From Rhopalosiphum padi (taxonomy: Eukaryota > Arthropoda > Insecta > Hemiptera > Aphididae), in contig NC_083599.1 in the NCBI RefSeq assembly GCF_020882245.1, positions 75,623,745 through 75,687,744 of the forward strand: a stretch of DNA of 64,000 nucleotides, given 5' to 3'. The notes under the pieces are model-generated. The model was not told the DNA's origin. It ran no database searches and worked only from the letters and a program-made list of their open reading frames with translations. Position numbers and translations under genes: made by a program. Numbering within the stretch: position 1 is the first letter of the stretch; the number at the start of each line of letters is the position of its first letter. Below are positions 23,701 through 33,211 of this stretch, one piece after another.

Positions 23701-24379
23701 GGTAGCAAAAACATTTGTTGAAAAATTTATATGTCAACATGGCATACCTGAATCGATTGTAACTGATTGCGGCACTGAATTTATGAGTAAAATATTCAAA
23801 GAATGCTGCAAGCTACTTAAAATAGAAAAAATGAATACTACACCATACCACCCACAATCCAATAGCGGTTTAGAAAGATCTCACCGAACTTTGGCAGAAT
23901 ATCTTAGACACTATGTCAATAAAAACCAAACAGATTGGGATGATTATGTAGCTTTTGCTATATTTGTATACAATACAACAGTTCACACAACAACTAACCA
24001 TCAACCGTATGAACTTGTTTACGGTTTTCCTGCTACAGTCCCTCACACATTAAGTCGAACACCGCAAGCAAGATATAACTACGATGATTATACATATGAA
24101 TTAAAACAAAAACTTCAGGAAACATGTAAATCAGCCAGAAATAATATAATAAAAAACAAAGAGAAAACAAAGAAAAAGTACGATCAAAAAGAACTACAAG
24201 TAAATGTAAAAGTCGGAGACCAAGTATGGGTAAAAAACCACCAACAGAAGGGAAAGTTAGGACCAAAATGGGTGGGCCCTTACAATGTAATACAATTAAA
24301 TAACAACGAAAATATAACAATTCAACGAGGCAGAAAGGAAATAAAATTACACAAAAATGAAATAAAACTTGCAAATTAA
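20707..24379 (+). pseudogene. pol polyprotein (protease, RT, RNase H, integrase), broken
   Basis: The order is Gypsy-type. Protease: LLIDTGA near 20811, then GILGKPFL. Reverse transcriptase: 21030-22145, with FRKLNEIT and the catalytic FVYLDDVIV. RNase H: TTDAS near 22470, continuing in 22541. Integrase: the zinc-binding HHCC motif from about residue 278 of the 22541 frame, then Asp349, Asp409 and Glu445, a D-59-D-35-E core. Breaks: TGA at 21003-21005 between protease and RT, TAA at 22143-22145 just after the RT core, and a frameshift near 22440 before RNase H. All three are also present in the right arm. The final 612-codon frame (22541-24379) is long and open. Confidence 0.9.
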
Positions 24380-24530
24380 AATTCAATAATTCATAACACA
24401 CAATGCAAATATAATAATTACTCATAAATTTGTTTATTAAAATATTCAAAGCCGTATTATATCATTTTGTTTTTCCAATCTTCTTACATTTTTTTTTCTT
24501 CTCATTTTCAGAATTGTTTTTGGAAAAACG

Positions 24531-25149
24531 ATGGCAAATTCATTCAATCTAACTCCAATATACAACTCATCAGGAATCTATTTTCACACAATAAACAATT
24601 TACGGATATACAACTCTCACTGGCGCTTCTTAACCTATATTAATATTACAAACTATAATGAAAAATACAATAAAATCGGTAACATGATAAAGATATTAAA
24701 ACACAATTACCCATAGGAGAAGGCATACCAATAGATTTAGATAATTCAGGAATATCAGAATTGTTACGACTAATTACAACTAACATAGTATATATAGAAA
24801 ATGTATTAATTTTCGTCATAGAAATACCTATAGTTAACAGTTATGAATTTATATTATATAAAAACATACCTTTACCTGTTAACATATACGATAACGACTA
24901 TGTAATGATAGCTCCAAAATCTGATTATATAGCTATAGATAAATCTAGATTATATTACTTAGAATTAAGTGAAATACAAATATCAAAATGTAAACAAATG
25001 ATGAATACGTTATTATGTACTTATGATCAACAGTTACATCATTTGGATGAATCCTGTGAGCTAACAATATTTAGAAAGCCAGGTATATTACCTAATTTGT
25101 GTAACTTAAAAAATGTTAATTTTAATTTTAGTATATGGCATAGGTTAGA
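24531..25149 (+). pseudogene. env gene (baculovirus F-like), internally deleted and truncated
   Basis: The ATG at 24531 follows a polypyrimidine tract and CAG at 24511, a plausible acceptor for a spliced env message. The N-terminal 61 codons stop at 24716. The next frame opens just after and matches the C-terminal ectodomain of the right-arm env, but ends at 25149 where hAT-D interrupts it. The central part, which should hold the furin-type cleavage site and fusion peptide, is absent at the junction near 24706. That missing middle is found separately at 30827-31448. Not functional. Confidence 0.85.
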
Positions 25150-25512
25150 CCAGGGTGGTCCAACCTTTTGTAGTTGGCGGGCCAACTTACACTTTCATAA
25201 AAACACCGTTGGCCGCCAGATGAAAAAAATTATATTATTACCTATTTATATTTTATTTTATATAATACACAAATAATTAATTATTATTAAAAAATTACAA
25301 TAATACATTACAAAAAAAATAAACTATTAATGTGATGATTGGCATTGTTTTTCAGTAGCCAATTTATCAATTTCAATTGAACACCCTGTGGTGGCTAATC
25401 TGATGCACGATTCTAAAGACGAATCGTGAATACGGTTTCTTGATTTTGACTTTATTAAATTCATTGTAGAAAATGCCGATTCACAAATATACGTACTGCC
25501 AAATAATGACAA
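25150..25512 (-). mobile_element. hAT-D fragment with 3' terminus and transposase remnant
   Basis: It starts CAGGGTGGTCCAACC at 25150, a Charlie/ZBED-like hAT terminus, directly inside env. On the minus strand 25512-25327 encodes a hAT C-terminal dimerisation remnant (FGSTYICESAFSTMNLIKSK) of the kind seen in ZBED5/GTF2IRD2-like proteins. No second terminus and no far-side copy of the target (GGTTAGAC) were found, so the element is truncated by the rearrangement. Confidence 0.75.
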
Positions 25513-26351
25513 AATTTCTTATATAGCATACACATTTTAAAGAATAATGATATAAAATATTTATCATTAAATAACATATTGGAATATCAATATTTTAATT
25601 TATATTTATATATTATGATCCAATATAAAAATAATAAAATAAACTATAAACATAAAATGTATATCACGTATCATCAAATAAAAATAAAAATATAACTGGT
25701 GAGTATTATTATATATAATATTAACTATATTATATATTATAAAAATATTAAATTCATTACCTACATTATATATTATATTGAATTTGGAGTTATTGGAATG
25801 GAACTACTAGTGACCTGACTAGTATTAGTCAAATTACAATAGATTATGTTACTATTACTGTTACTACTACTTCTAATGTTGGAATTATTTTCAATATATG
25901 AGTGAAACCTACGGAATCGTTGACTTCTACTCAATTCGTTGACTAATTTGTAAGATTTTTAGGCATTTTAATTTAACTAATTATCATACTTACCAATGAC
26001 AAAATATGTTGACTGTTGAAATTCCGTCCGCAATGAAATAAATATAAAATAATAATAACTGCTGTCTGCTAGTGTATATAGGTACAGGTACAACTGTCAA
26101 ATGATGAACGCCGAACGATAATGCATATCAGATTGGGTTATTTTTTCACGACCAAGTCGACTATGCCATTGCCATAGCCCATAAGGTTTTTCCGAGGGGT
26201 TTTTCAGACGAGCAACAATCACTGTAGATAAAAGTTACTACCTATCATTAAGACTAGAAATATCTCTATAGTCTTTACTCTTCATAATACCAAATACTAT
26301 AAATGACAATACGGGACAAACAATGATAATTGTAGACGACATAGCCCCATA
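25513..26351. other. Spacer DNA, AT-rich, no gene seen
   Basis: No coding region recognised. The 29-bp phrase at 26290-26318 (from CAAATACTATAAATGACAAT) recurs in the same orientation near 63611-63640. The first part may be decayed hAT-D. Confidence 0.4.
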
Positions 26352-26685
26352 GTATTATGTACATTCTTAGGAACCCTTGCACACACACTTTAGATTAGTA
26401 AGCATATTATACAATAATATAGTAGTGTAAGCAATATGTGTATTTTTTTTGTAAGCGACTGCGTCGCCAAGACAAGAACGTAGAATAAGCAAGAGTTAGT
26501 CGTGAATAAGTAGCCGATTCGTATAATACCGTGTTGTTAAAATATTCTTATAATAAAATAATTAATAAAATATTTTCTTAAAGTTAAACAGACCTTGTGT
26601 AGTGTTTTGAATACAACCCGTAAGTGAACGAACTCTTTTACAACATATATATACCTTTTGGCCTTAACCGAAAGAGTATATAACA
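26352..26685 (+). repeat. LTR copy with 13 bp of R sequence attached
   Basis: 26365-26685 is a 321-bp LTR matching the 5' LTR at 18659-18979. The 13 bases before it (GTATTATGTACAT) also match those before the 5' LTR, although they belong to the R repeat and not to the LTR. After the LTR comes GTAT and then ISL2EU intron sequence. It therefore looks like the 3' side of an LTR insertion in ISL2EU whose 5' side was exchanged with the R-LTR junction of the arm element. Confidence 0.8.
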
Positions 26686-26784
26686 GTATATTTCAAATAG
26701 TTATATTCTGTTAAATTTTCACATACATAATTTATTGATTTAAGTTAAACCTTATTTTCGATTATACAACTTTTTACATGACAG

Positions 26785-26947
26785 AAGATCAGATACATAT
26801 CCCACAAAAAATAATAAAATATGTGGTTGCCATTTTAAAGATGGTTTAAGAGAAAATGGACCTACTGAATTTAAATGGAATAAAAACTCATCCTTTTCAT
26901 TTACATCTCCTGAAAAACATACCAAGTTTGCAAAAGAAAATAATTAA
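26785..26947 (+). pseudogene. THAP domain, second exon of ISL2EU transposase
   Basis: It follows a TTACATGACAG acceptor. It encodes the second half of a THAP zinc finger: CGCHF (the C..H pair) and SPEKHTKF. The first half (C..C part and FFRFP) is in the exon at 62705-62817 on the minus strand. That exon ends in phase 2 and this one starts by completing the same codon, so they are two exons of one gene. Confidence 0.75.
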
Positions 26948-27680
26948 CATTTAGATTCAATTCAATATTAACTATGTTTATTTTTTGTTTTTTTGTTTTA
27001 GTAATTGATTTGTATTATTATTGTATTTTATGTTAGTTTTCCTTTTTTTTTTGCAATACTCTCCTAATAATACTTGTGGGATTAACCTTGCTAATGATAC
27101 TAGTCCTTTACTTAAATCAATCCAGTCTACTAGTCATACCAGCTATCTTCATATCTCTGTACTCTATTTAACTATCACTCAATTATTTTGTATTCCCATC
27201 CATTTCCTTCTTTCTACATTCATCTTCATAAAAAACCCTCACTGATTTATTTTTTTTTTGTTTTAATTGTTTGTAATTATTGTATTTGTTCTTTAATAAA
27301 AAGTTGTGGATATTAATATAATGTGTGTATATATGGTTCAAAATAAATTAAATATATGATGTATATTAAAAAAAAAATCTGTTTATTTATATTTTATACA
27401 ACTCTGTATTTATCTCAAACTAATAATTAATTATAAGGTATAAATCATATTTTGTTTATCACTAATAAATGTGTTAGAGTAGAATTTAGTTAGAATAAAG
27501 TTGTATAAGCTCATTGTAAATAAATTAATAAGTAGGTAAGTATTATTAAATTATTTGTACTGACTTAATTATATGATGCATGCATAATTATATTTGTATT
27601 GTCAGCATAACAAAATATTATTAGCATTAAAAAATGAAATTTTAAAATCAGAATTTATTTTTTCTATTATTATTTTAAAG
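26948..27680 (+). other. Presumed intron of the ISL2EU transposase gene
   Basis: T-rich DNA between the THAP exon and the DDE exon. A TATTTTAAAG acceptor at 27671-27680 opens the next exon. The 74-codon ORF at 27021-27245 has no recognisable motif. Confidence 0.45.
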
Positions 27681-28779
27681 GCGTAAGAAGGTAGACAGTG
27701 CATCATGTTTACAGGAAAACGAATGCTCAATTATTATTGAAAATAGTATAACAACTGAAACTAATGTTTTAACACCAACAAATAGTAAAAGTGATGAAGT
27801 TGAAAAGTATTTTCTTCATAAAGAAATTGAAGAATTAAAAAAAGAAAAATTGTTTCTTAAAAATAACCCTTTTGGTTACCACTCTATTGAATATGATAAC
27901 AAATTATTTGAGTTTTACTGTGGTATTAGTAAATCTATGTTTGATATAATTGTTGATTTATGTTCAAAAGTTTCTTTTAAATATTATTATGATTGGAATG
28001 TAGAAAAATTCTGTTTAAAAGACCAAATCCTTATGACTCTTATAAAACTAAGATTGAATTTAGCTTATCCAGACTTAGCATTTAGATTTAAGACTAGTGA
28101 ATCCACAGTAGGTAATATTATATTAACATTAATAAGTGTTCTTCATGAAATTTTATTTATTAACTTAATGAATACAGTACCTTCATAAAATAAGAATCAA
28201 AATTGCTTACCAGAATGTTTCAATAATTTTCAAAATTGTAGAATCACATTAGATTGTACTGAAATTTCATGTGATATTCCTAAATCCCTGTTGGATCAAA
28301 AGCTAACATATAGTTCTTATAAGAATAAAAATGCATTGAAAGGGCTTATTGGAGTGGCTCCTAATGGTGTTATTACTTATGCCAGTAAATTTTATCCTAG
28401 ATCCACTTCTGATAAAAAAATTGTAGGCCACTGTGGAGTATTAAATATATGACAACCAGGTGATTTAGTGTTCCTAAATAAAGGCTTCCTAATTTCAGAC
28501 TTAATGCCTCCAGAAACTTCCTTAAACATTTCCCCTTTTCTTATGTCTCCGCAATTCACTCCAAGTGAAGTTCTGAAAACAAAGAGCATAGCTAGAGCCA
28601 GAATTCATGTTTAAAGGGTGATGGTTAGGCTAAAAAAGTTAAAAAATTTAACACACATACCAAAAGCACTTTATACAAAATCATCTTTAGTATTTAAATT
28701 ATGTGCTGCATTAGAAAATTTCCAAAATCCAATAATAAAAGAAGTTGATCATCTGTTTGTAAATAATGACAACACATAA
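27681..28779 (+). pseudogene. ISL2EU/Harbinger-like transposase (DDE_Tnp_4), broken
   Basis: One frame runs from the acceptor at 27680 to TAA at 28777. It holds a short Glu/Lys-rich coiled-coil-like segment, an HTH_Tnp_4-like region (FCLKDQILMTLIKLRLNL) and the DDE_Tnp_4 core (TLDCTEI with the first Asp, YSSYK, GLIGVAPNG, SDKKIVGHCG, GDLVFLNKGF). The family normally has Asp in the ADKGF motif; here it is Asn. In-frame stops lie at 28186-28188, at about 28450 and at about 28612. Catalytically dead by both criteria. Confidence 0.8.
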
Positions 28780-29400
28780 AATATAAATTCCAATATTCAG
28801 TTTTTATTTGTTAAAAAAATTATAATATAATGATGATTACGTACTATGTATACAAATATTAATACTAATAACATTTTTTTAAATTATATTATTTAATTAT
28901 TTATTATATAACGGATATAAATTTTATAATGAAATTGTAAGTATTATTAATCCATTTGTTATAAATTATAATTATATTATTAAATTAATCCAAGTATATA
29001 TTATAATATGCATATATATATAAAATGTGATATACAAGATATACATTTTTTTTTGTATAAAAATTAAAATATAAGGAATTAATTTAGGATAGTAAAAATG
29101 TAATAAGATATGAATATTTGATGACCAATTTGGATCTGTTACTATATTGTTTAAAATTATTTTATTATTTATTATTTATATATATATATATATAAATATA
29201 AATATATATAAAGGATATACATTATATAATGAAAATGTAAGTTGTATTAATCCATTTGTTATAATTATATTATGAAATTAACCCAAATATATATTTTTTT
29301 TATTTTTTTTATAAGAAATTCCTAGACATAAGGCTATCTATTCCAAGTATATAAAATGTGATAATATATAGAAGGATATACATTTTGTTATGTATAAAAA
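28780..29400. other. AT-rich intergenic region between converging ISL2EU genes
   Basis: Separates the 3' ends of the transposase and nuclease genes. Two similar segments (about 28900-29020 and 29170-29300, sharing TTAATCCATTTGTTATAA) suggest a diverged tandem duplication. No gene seen. Confidence 0.5.
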
Positions 29401-30721
29401 TTAATTGTCTGTTAAAATATAAGGTATGAATTTATGATGATAAAAATCTAATAAAATATCAATATTTGATGACCAATTTGGATCTTTATACATTTTGAAA
29501 GCAACTAAAGATTTAGTAGTCCATATAATAAGAATTGCAGAAGACATTTTTGTCATGTGCATTTGACCTTGTATTTGGTCATAATATTCATCGTTGGAAT
29601 TTAAAACAAAATCATTTTTATTTAAATCAAAGTTAATGATGTAATCATTTGAATTTGAAAGTGCAATTTTTAAGTCTTCATTCTGAAATTTATAAGGACA
29701 CTTAACTTCACTGCAATAAGAAGAATTTTCATCGAAAAGCAAACCATCTGGACTGGCTTCCAAAAATCCAGATTCATGTAACCAAATGCCAGTTTTAGTC
29801 ACAATAGAATTGTTAGCCTTCTCAAACTCATCAATTGCAATACTTTCATGTGTTTTCCCCCATTCAATCGATTTAACTCCATCCACAAAATATTTTCCTA
29901 AGAGACCTTTAAAAAGTGAATTAGGATATCGATTACTTTTGACTGATTTTATTATTTTATGAAAATTACTCGAAGTAAGACGAAATTTCCTAGAAAGACA
30001 CCATTTTACATTTGCAGATTGCCCTATGGTCTTTGAAGCTATATCTTTAACCTGTTTAAAAGATAACTTACAAATGTCAGACAACATTTGAACACTATTT
30101 TTAGAATTTCTAAATTCTGAAGAATTAAGAATATTTTCCAATAGAAGAATATCACTTAAATCCTGAACTGAAGGTTCTGGACTTAACAACCATGAAAATC
30201 CAACTGTTTGATTAGTTGCTGTTAATTTATCAAAGCATAAAGCTTAAAAATCAATATTACACACAATATCAGTAACAGCTTTAAAATTATTCAATACTTC
30301 GTCATTTTCTCTTACAGATTTTTTTGACCAGCTGCATGATATATCAGTTACAGATATATTATTATGCCCATGTAAAAGAAGAGAAACCATATGATGACAT
30401 TTTGTCAAACCTGTCGGACATGTACAGCTGGCATGTTCAATACTTTTATCTTTGAAAAATATCTATAAAGATTAAATATTATATTTATTTTAGGGATCAT
30501 ATTATAAATGATACAATCAAAATTACAAAGTTATTTACCTTAACATCATACAATTTATTTTTCATACTTGCATGCACTTGACCACTAAGTATACTCACAT
30601 CAGGTATGTAATTAAAACTTTTGACATAGCCACATTCAAAAGAATTTTCTCCTTTAGAAAATATTTTTTTATCATCAATAAAATTAATGGTGCACGAAAG
30701 TTTGATGCTGTTTGACGTCAT
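29401..30721 (-). pseudogene. SWIM zinc finger / YqaJ-type nuclease of ISL2EU
   Basis: Exon 30539-30721 starts at ATG 30721. A GTAAAT donor and an acceptor at 30463 lead to exon 30462-29401. The second exon opens with a SWIM zinc finger (CTCPTGLTKCHH) and continues into a YqaJ viral-recombinase (lambda exonuclease-like) domain. Its PD-(D/E)XK elements are visible: LTSSNFHKI, WGKTHESIAIDEFE, EASPDGLL and SEVKCPY, then YDQIQGQMHM. The family digests DNA ends. One in-frame TAA at 30244-30246 lies between SWIM and YqaJ, and the YqaJ part is otherwise open (262 codons). A 5' UTR exon with a GTGAGT donor lies near 30795-30820. Confidence 0.8.
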
Positions 30722-30798
30722 ATTTTTTACTGGAATAAATTAATTTTCCTACATTAGTAAATTGACTAATGAAGGATAATATATATTATACTCACTTC

Positions 30799-30832
30799 AA
30801 GAAGGAAATCTGACACTACAGTATATTGACTC
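30799..30832 (-). repeat. ISL2EU terminal repeat, nuclease-gene side
   Basis: The segment reading inward GAGTCAATATACTGTAGTG..GATTTCCTT is matched by 62915-62948 (GAGTCAATAAACTGTAGTG..). Each precedes one of the two ISL2EU genes, as expected for the two inverted ends. The exact outer boundary is uncertain because the last codons of the env fragment overlap it. Confidence 0.6.
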
Positions 30833-31448
30833 TAATATCTTTTAATTGGTTTTTAAGGGTATTTATATCTAATATACTGGAGTGAACGAAACCTTGTAGG
30901 GCCATATTTATTATATTTAGTAAATTTTCTGTTTCAAATGCGTATTGTGTTAAAATGATATTTAATAATGATATTCTTTCTTCTAGTGCTGTTTTAAAAT
31001 TTAAGATACCTATTGCAGCTTTCTCTGCTTGCATTTCATGAAGTAGATAACTGTATTTGTCGGCTAAATTAATATCATTTTTATTTATTTCTAATAGCGA
31101 TGAGTTTACGTTTGATATAATTGATTGCATAATTTGTATTTGTACATCAGATAATTTAGAAACGCGTGAATTTGAAATTTCAAGATCTCTTATTTTACTG
31201 TAAAAATATTCTGCGTCGGTGTCGTCACATACACCGAATAGGACGTTAGATACTCTCCCAACTAAATTGATTAGACCTCTCTTGGTACGGTAATTGTTTT
31301 TTGGTTGATCTATAATTTTCATTATATGTTCTTTATTACTACTAATTTCTGATAAAAAGTTATATGCTTGATAATTATATTGGGAACAAAGTTGTTGTAA
31401 AGAATCTATCTCAAGGGATTTACTCATTTCACAGGACTCTTCAAAATT
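30827..31448 (-). pseudogene. Displaced middle part of the env gene
   Basis: On the minus strand the frame from 31448 to 30816 carries a basic furin-like site RTKR, a hydrophobic Gly-rich fusion-peptide-like stretch right after it, and a long helical region, as in baculovirus F / errantivirus Env. This is exactly the part missing from the env of both arm elements. It is cut off upstream by the R' piece at 31449 and downstream by the ISL2EU end. It lacks a signal peptide and membrane anchor, so it is a fragment only. Confidence 0.8.
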
Positions 31449-31790
31449 TACCTACATGTCTGGGGTTTCGTGCGTATAGTCAGTCACAGAACACGGCACC
31501 GGACGCGTACGGTTATAGTCACAGAACACGGCACCGGCCGCCTGGTAATAATAAACCGAAGGTCGAGAACAATACGTGAGATTCGGACATTTTCTCGGCT
31601 TTACAGAAAAATAACCATTGTAACGCATTGGACACGACCCATTTCAATATATACTTCCCGCAGTTCTTTTCATTTCTAAAACGACCCGTCACACAATTCT
31701 TAAGGGGTGGCACTGTATAAAACATTGAAAGCAACAATAACATCTAAAATGCAATACGTATAAGAGCCATGGTACAAATACCACCCACAA
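31449..31790 (-). repeat. Extra copy of R' segment
   Basis: Matches 39408-39750 in the same orientation (and 17840-18183 inverted) almost perfectly, with only a 2-bp difference in a TA tract near 31718. It is joined to env-middle sequence on one side and to the first 30 bp of an LTR on the other. Both junctions are abrupt. Confidence 0.85.
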
Positions 31791-31820
31791 TCTAAAGTGT
31801 GTGTGCAAGGGTTCCTAACA
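31791..31820 (-). repeat. 3' LTR stub of the right-arm element
   Basis: On the minus strand TGTTAGGAACCC begins at 31820, right after the end of the env region and a CCCCGGGGG tract where the polypurine tract would be expected. Only about 30 bp remain before the sequence switches to R' with a 3-bp ATT overlap. Confidence 0.8.
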
Positions 31821-31858
31821 CCCCCGGGGTTAAATGAAAGTTCATTGCCTATTGCAAA

Positions 31859-33060
31859 CTATATTATTCTAGGCAATGGATTTTCATGATTTGGATTGTC
31901 TACGGTTTCATATATTATCTTACCTTCTATTGGGTTTTTTACAGAATTAGATGTTTTACAATGTTTGTTTTTGATTATTAAATATAAAATTATTATTATT
32001 ACTAAACCTATACTGATGATACTTATTGTTATAATTATGTATAATTCATTACCTATTGTGCCCATAACATTACTACTTGTTTTTGTGTATTTTAATTCTT
32101 CTAGTGATTTGGAGTATTCTATTAGTTTGAATAAATTTTTTTTTACTATAGAATTACCTTTATCTGGAATATTTGAATTTTTTAAAATTCTATTTGTAAT
32201 GTTTAATTTAGTTTTCCAGTTAATTGAAACGTTTAGTTGTGGAATAAAGTCTTTATACATTTTTGTAGTTATTTTTCTTTTTGCTATTAATAATGTCCCG
32301 TCATCAGTATTGGCTTCACATTGATTGTCTAAATCTAAAATGCCTGTGCCGTTTATACTTACTACTATTGTTTCTGAATTATTTTTACATTTAATGATAA
32401 TATTATCCCTAATCGTAACATATATCCAAGAATTTGTATTGTCTAACCTATGCCATATACTAAAATTAAAATTAACATTTTTTAAGTTACACAAATTAGG
32501 TAATATACCTGGCTTTCTAAATATTGTTAGCTCACAGGATTCATCCAAATGATGTAACTGTTGATCATAAGTACATAATAACGTATTCATCATTTGTTTA
32601 CATTTTGATATTTGTATTTCACTTAATTCTAAGTAATATAATCTAGATTTATCTATAGCTATATAATCAGATTTTGGAGCTATCATTACATAGTCGTTAT
32701 CGTATATGTTAACAGGTAAAGGTATGTTTTTATATAATATAAATTCATAACTGTTAACTATAGGTATTTCTATGACGAAAATTAATACATTTTCTATATA
32801 TACTATGTTAGTTGTAATTAGTCGTAACAATTCTGATATTCCTGAATTATCTAAATCTATTGGTATGCCTTCTCCTATGGGTAATTGTGTTTTAATATCT
32901 TTATCATGTTACCGATTTTATTGTATTTTTCATTATAGTTTGTAATATTAATATAGGTTAAGAAGCGCCAGTGAGAGTTGTATATCCGTAAATTGTTTAT
33001 TGTGTGAAAATAGATTCCTGATGAGTTGTATATTGGAGTTAGATTGAATGAATTTGCCAT
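31859..33060 (-). pseudogene. env gene (right arm), middle deleted
   Basis: The N-terminal fragment (33060-32875) and the C-terminal part (32830-31859, 323 codons) are separated by the same junction as in the left arm. The C-terminal part has Cys-rich ectodomain segments, an NTS/NKT-type glycosylation pattern, a strongly hydrophobic membrane segment (YIIITISIISIGLVIIII) about 50 residues before the end, and a short cytoplasmic tail. The cleavage site and fusion peptide are absent, so the product could not mediate fusion. Confidence 0.85.
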
Positions 33061-33211
33061 CGTTTTTCCAAAAACAATTCTGAAAATGAGAAGAAAAAAA
33101 AATGTAAGAAGATTGGAAAAACAAAATGATATAATACGGCTTTGAATATTTTAATAAACAAATTTATGAGTAATTATTATATTTGCATTGTGTGTTATGA
33201 ATTATTGAATT

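Larger units (their letters stand above)
5509..25149 (+). repeat. Left arm of 19.6 kb inverted duplication
   Basis: Everything from about 5509 to 25149 recurs in reverse orientation at 32442-52094. Coordinates of matching ORFs sum to 57591 near the centre (gag, pol, env), 57590 inside the Ginger transposase, 57596-57598 further out and 57602-57603 at the piggyBac end. The slow drift shows only small indels. The outer edge cuts through a piggyBac transposase and abuts the R repeat with a short shared A/T-rich overlap. The inner edge is where hAT-D interrupts env. Identity was not computed but is visibly very high. Confidence 0.95.
18659..25149 (+). mobile_element. Errantivirus-like LTR retrotransposon (left arm), 3' end lost
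   Basis: Order: 5' LTR, primer-binding region, untranslated leader, gag, pol (protease, RT, RNase H, integrase), env. The 3' end is cut at 25149 inside env by hAT-D, so this copy has no 3' LTR in place. gag is open, but pol and env carry several breaks, nearly all shared with the right-arm copy. The element was therefore already defective when the arms were duplicated. Confidence 0.9.
26686..30832. mobile_element. ISL2EU-like transposon, main part
   Basis: Two converging genes: a THAP-DDE transposase on + (26785-28779) and a SWIM/YqaJ nuclease on - (30721-29401). This pair is the hallmark I associate with ISL2EU transposons, relatives of PIF/Harbinger. The right end is near 30799-30832. The left end is missing here and is found at 62696-62948. 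Both genes carry stops, so the copy is inactive. Confidence 0.8.

Noticed and set aside
27021..27245. 74-codon ORF rich in hydrophobic residues
   Set aside because: It lies in the presumed intron of the ISL2EU transposase and lacks motifs; T-rich DNA gives Phe/Leu-rich ORFs by chance.
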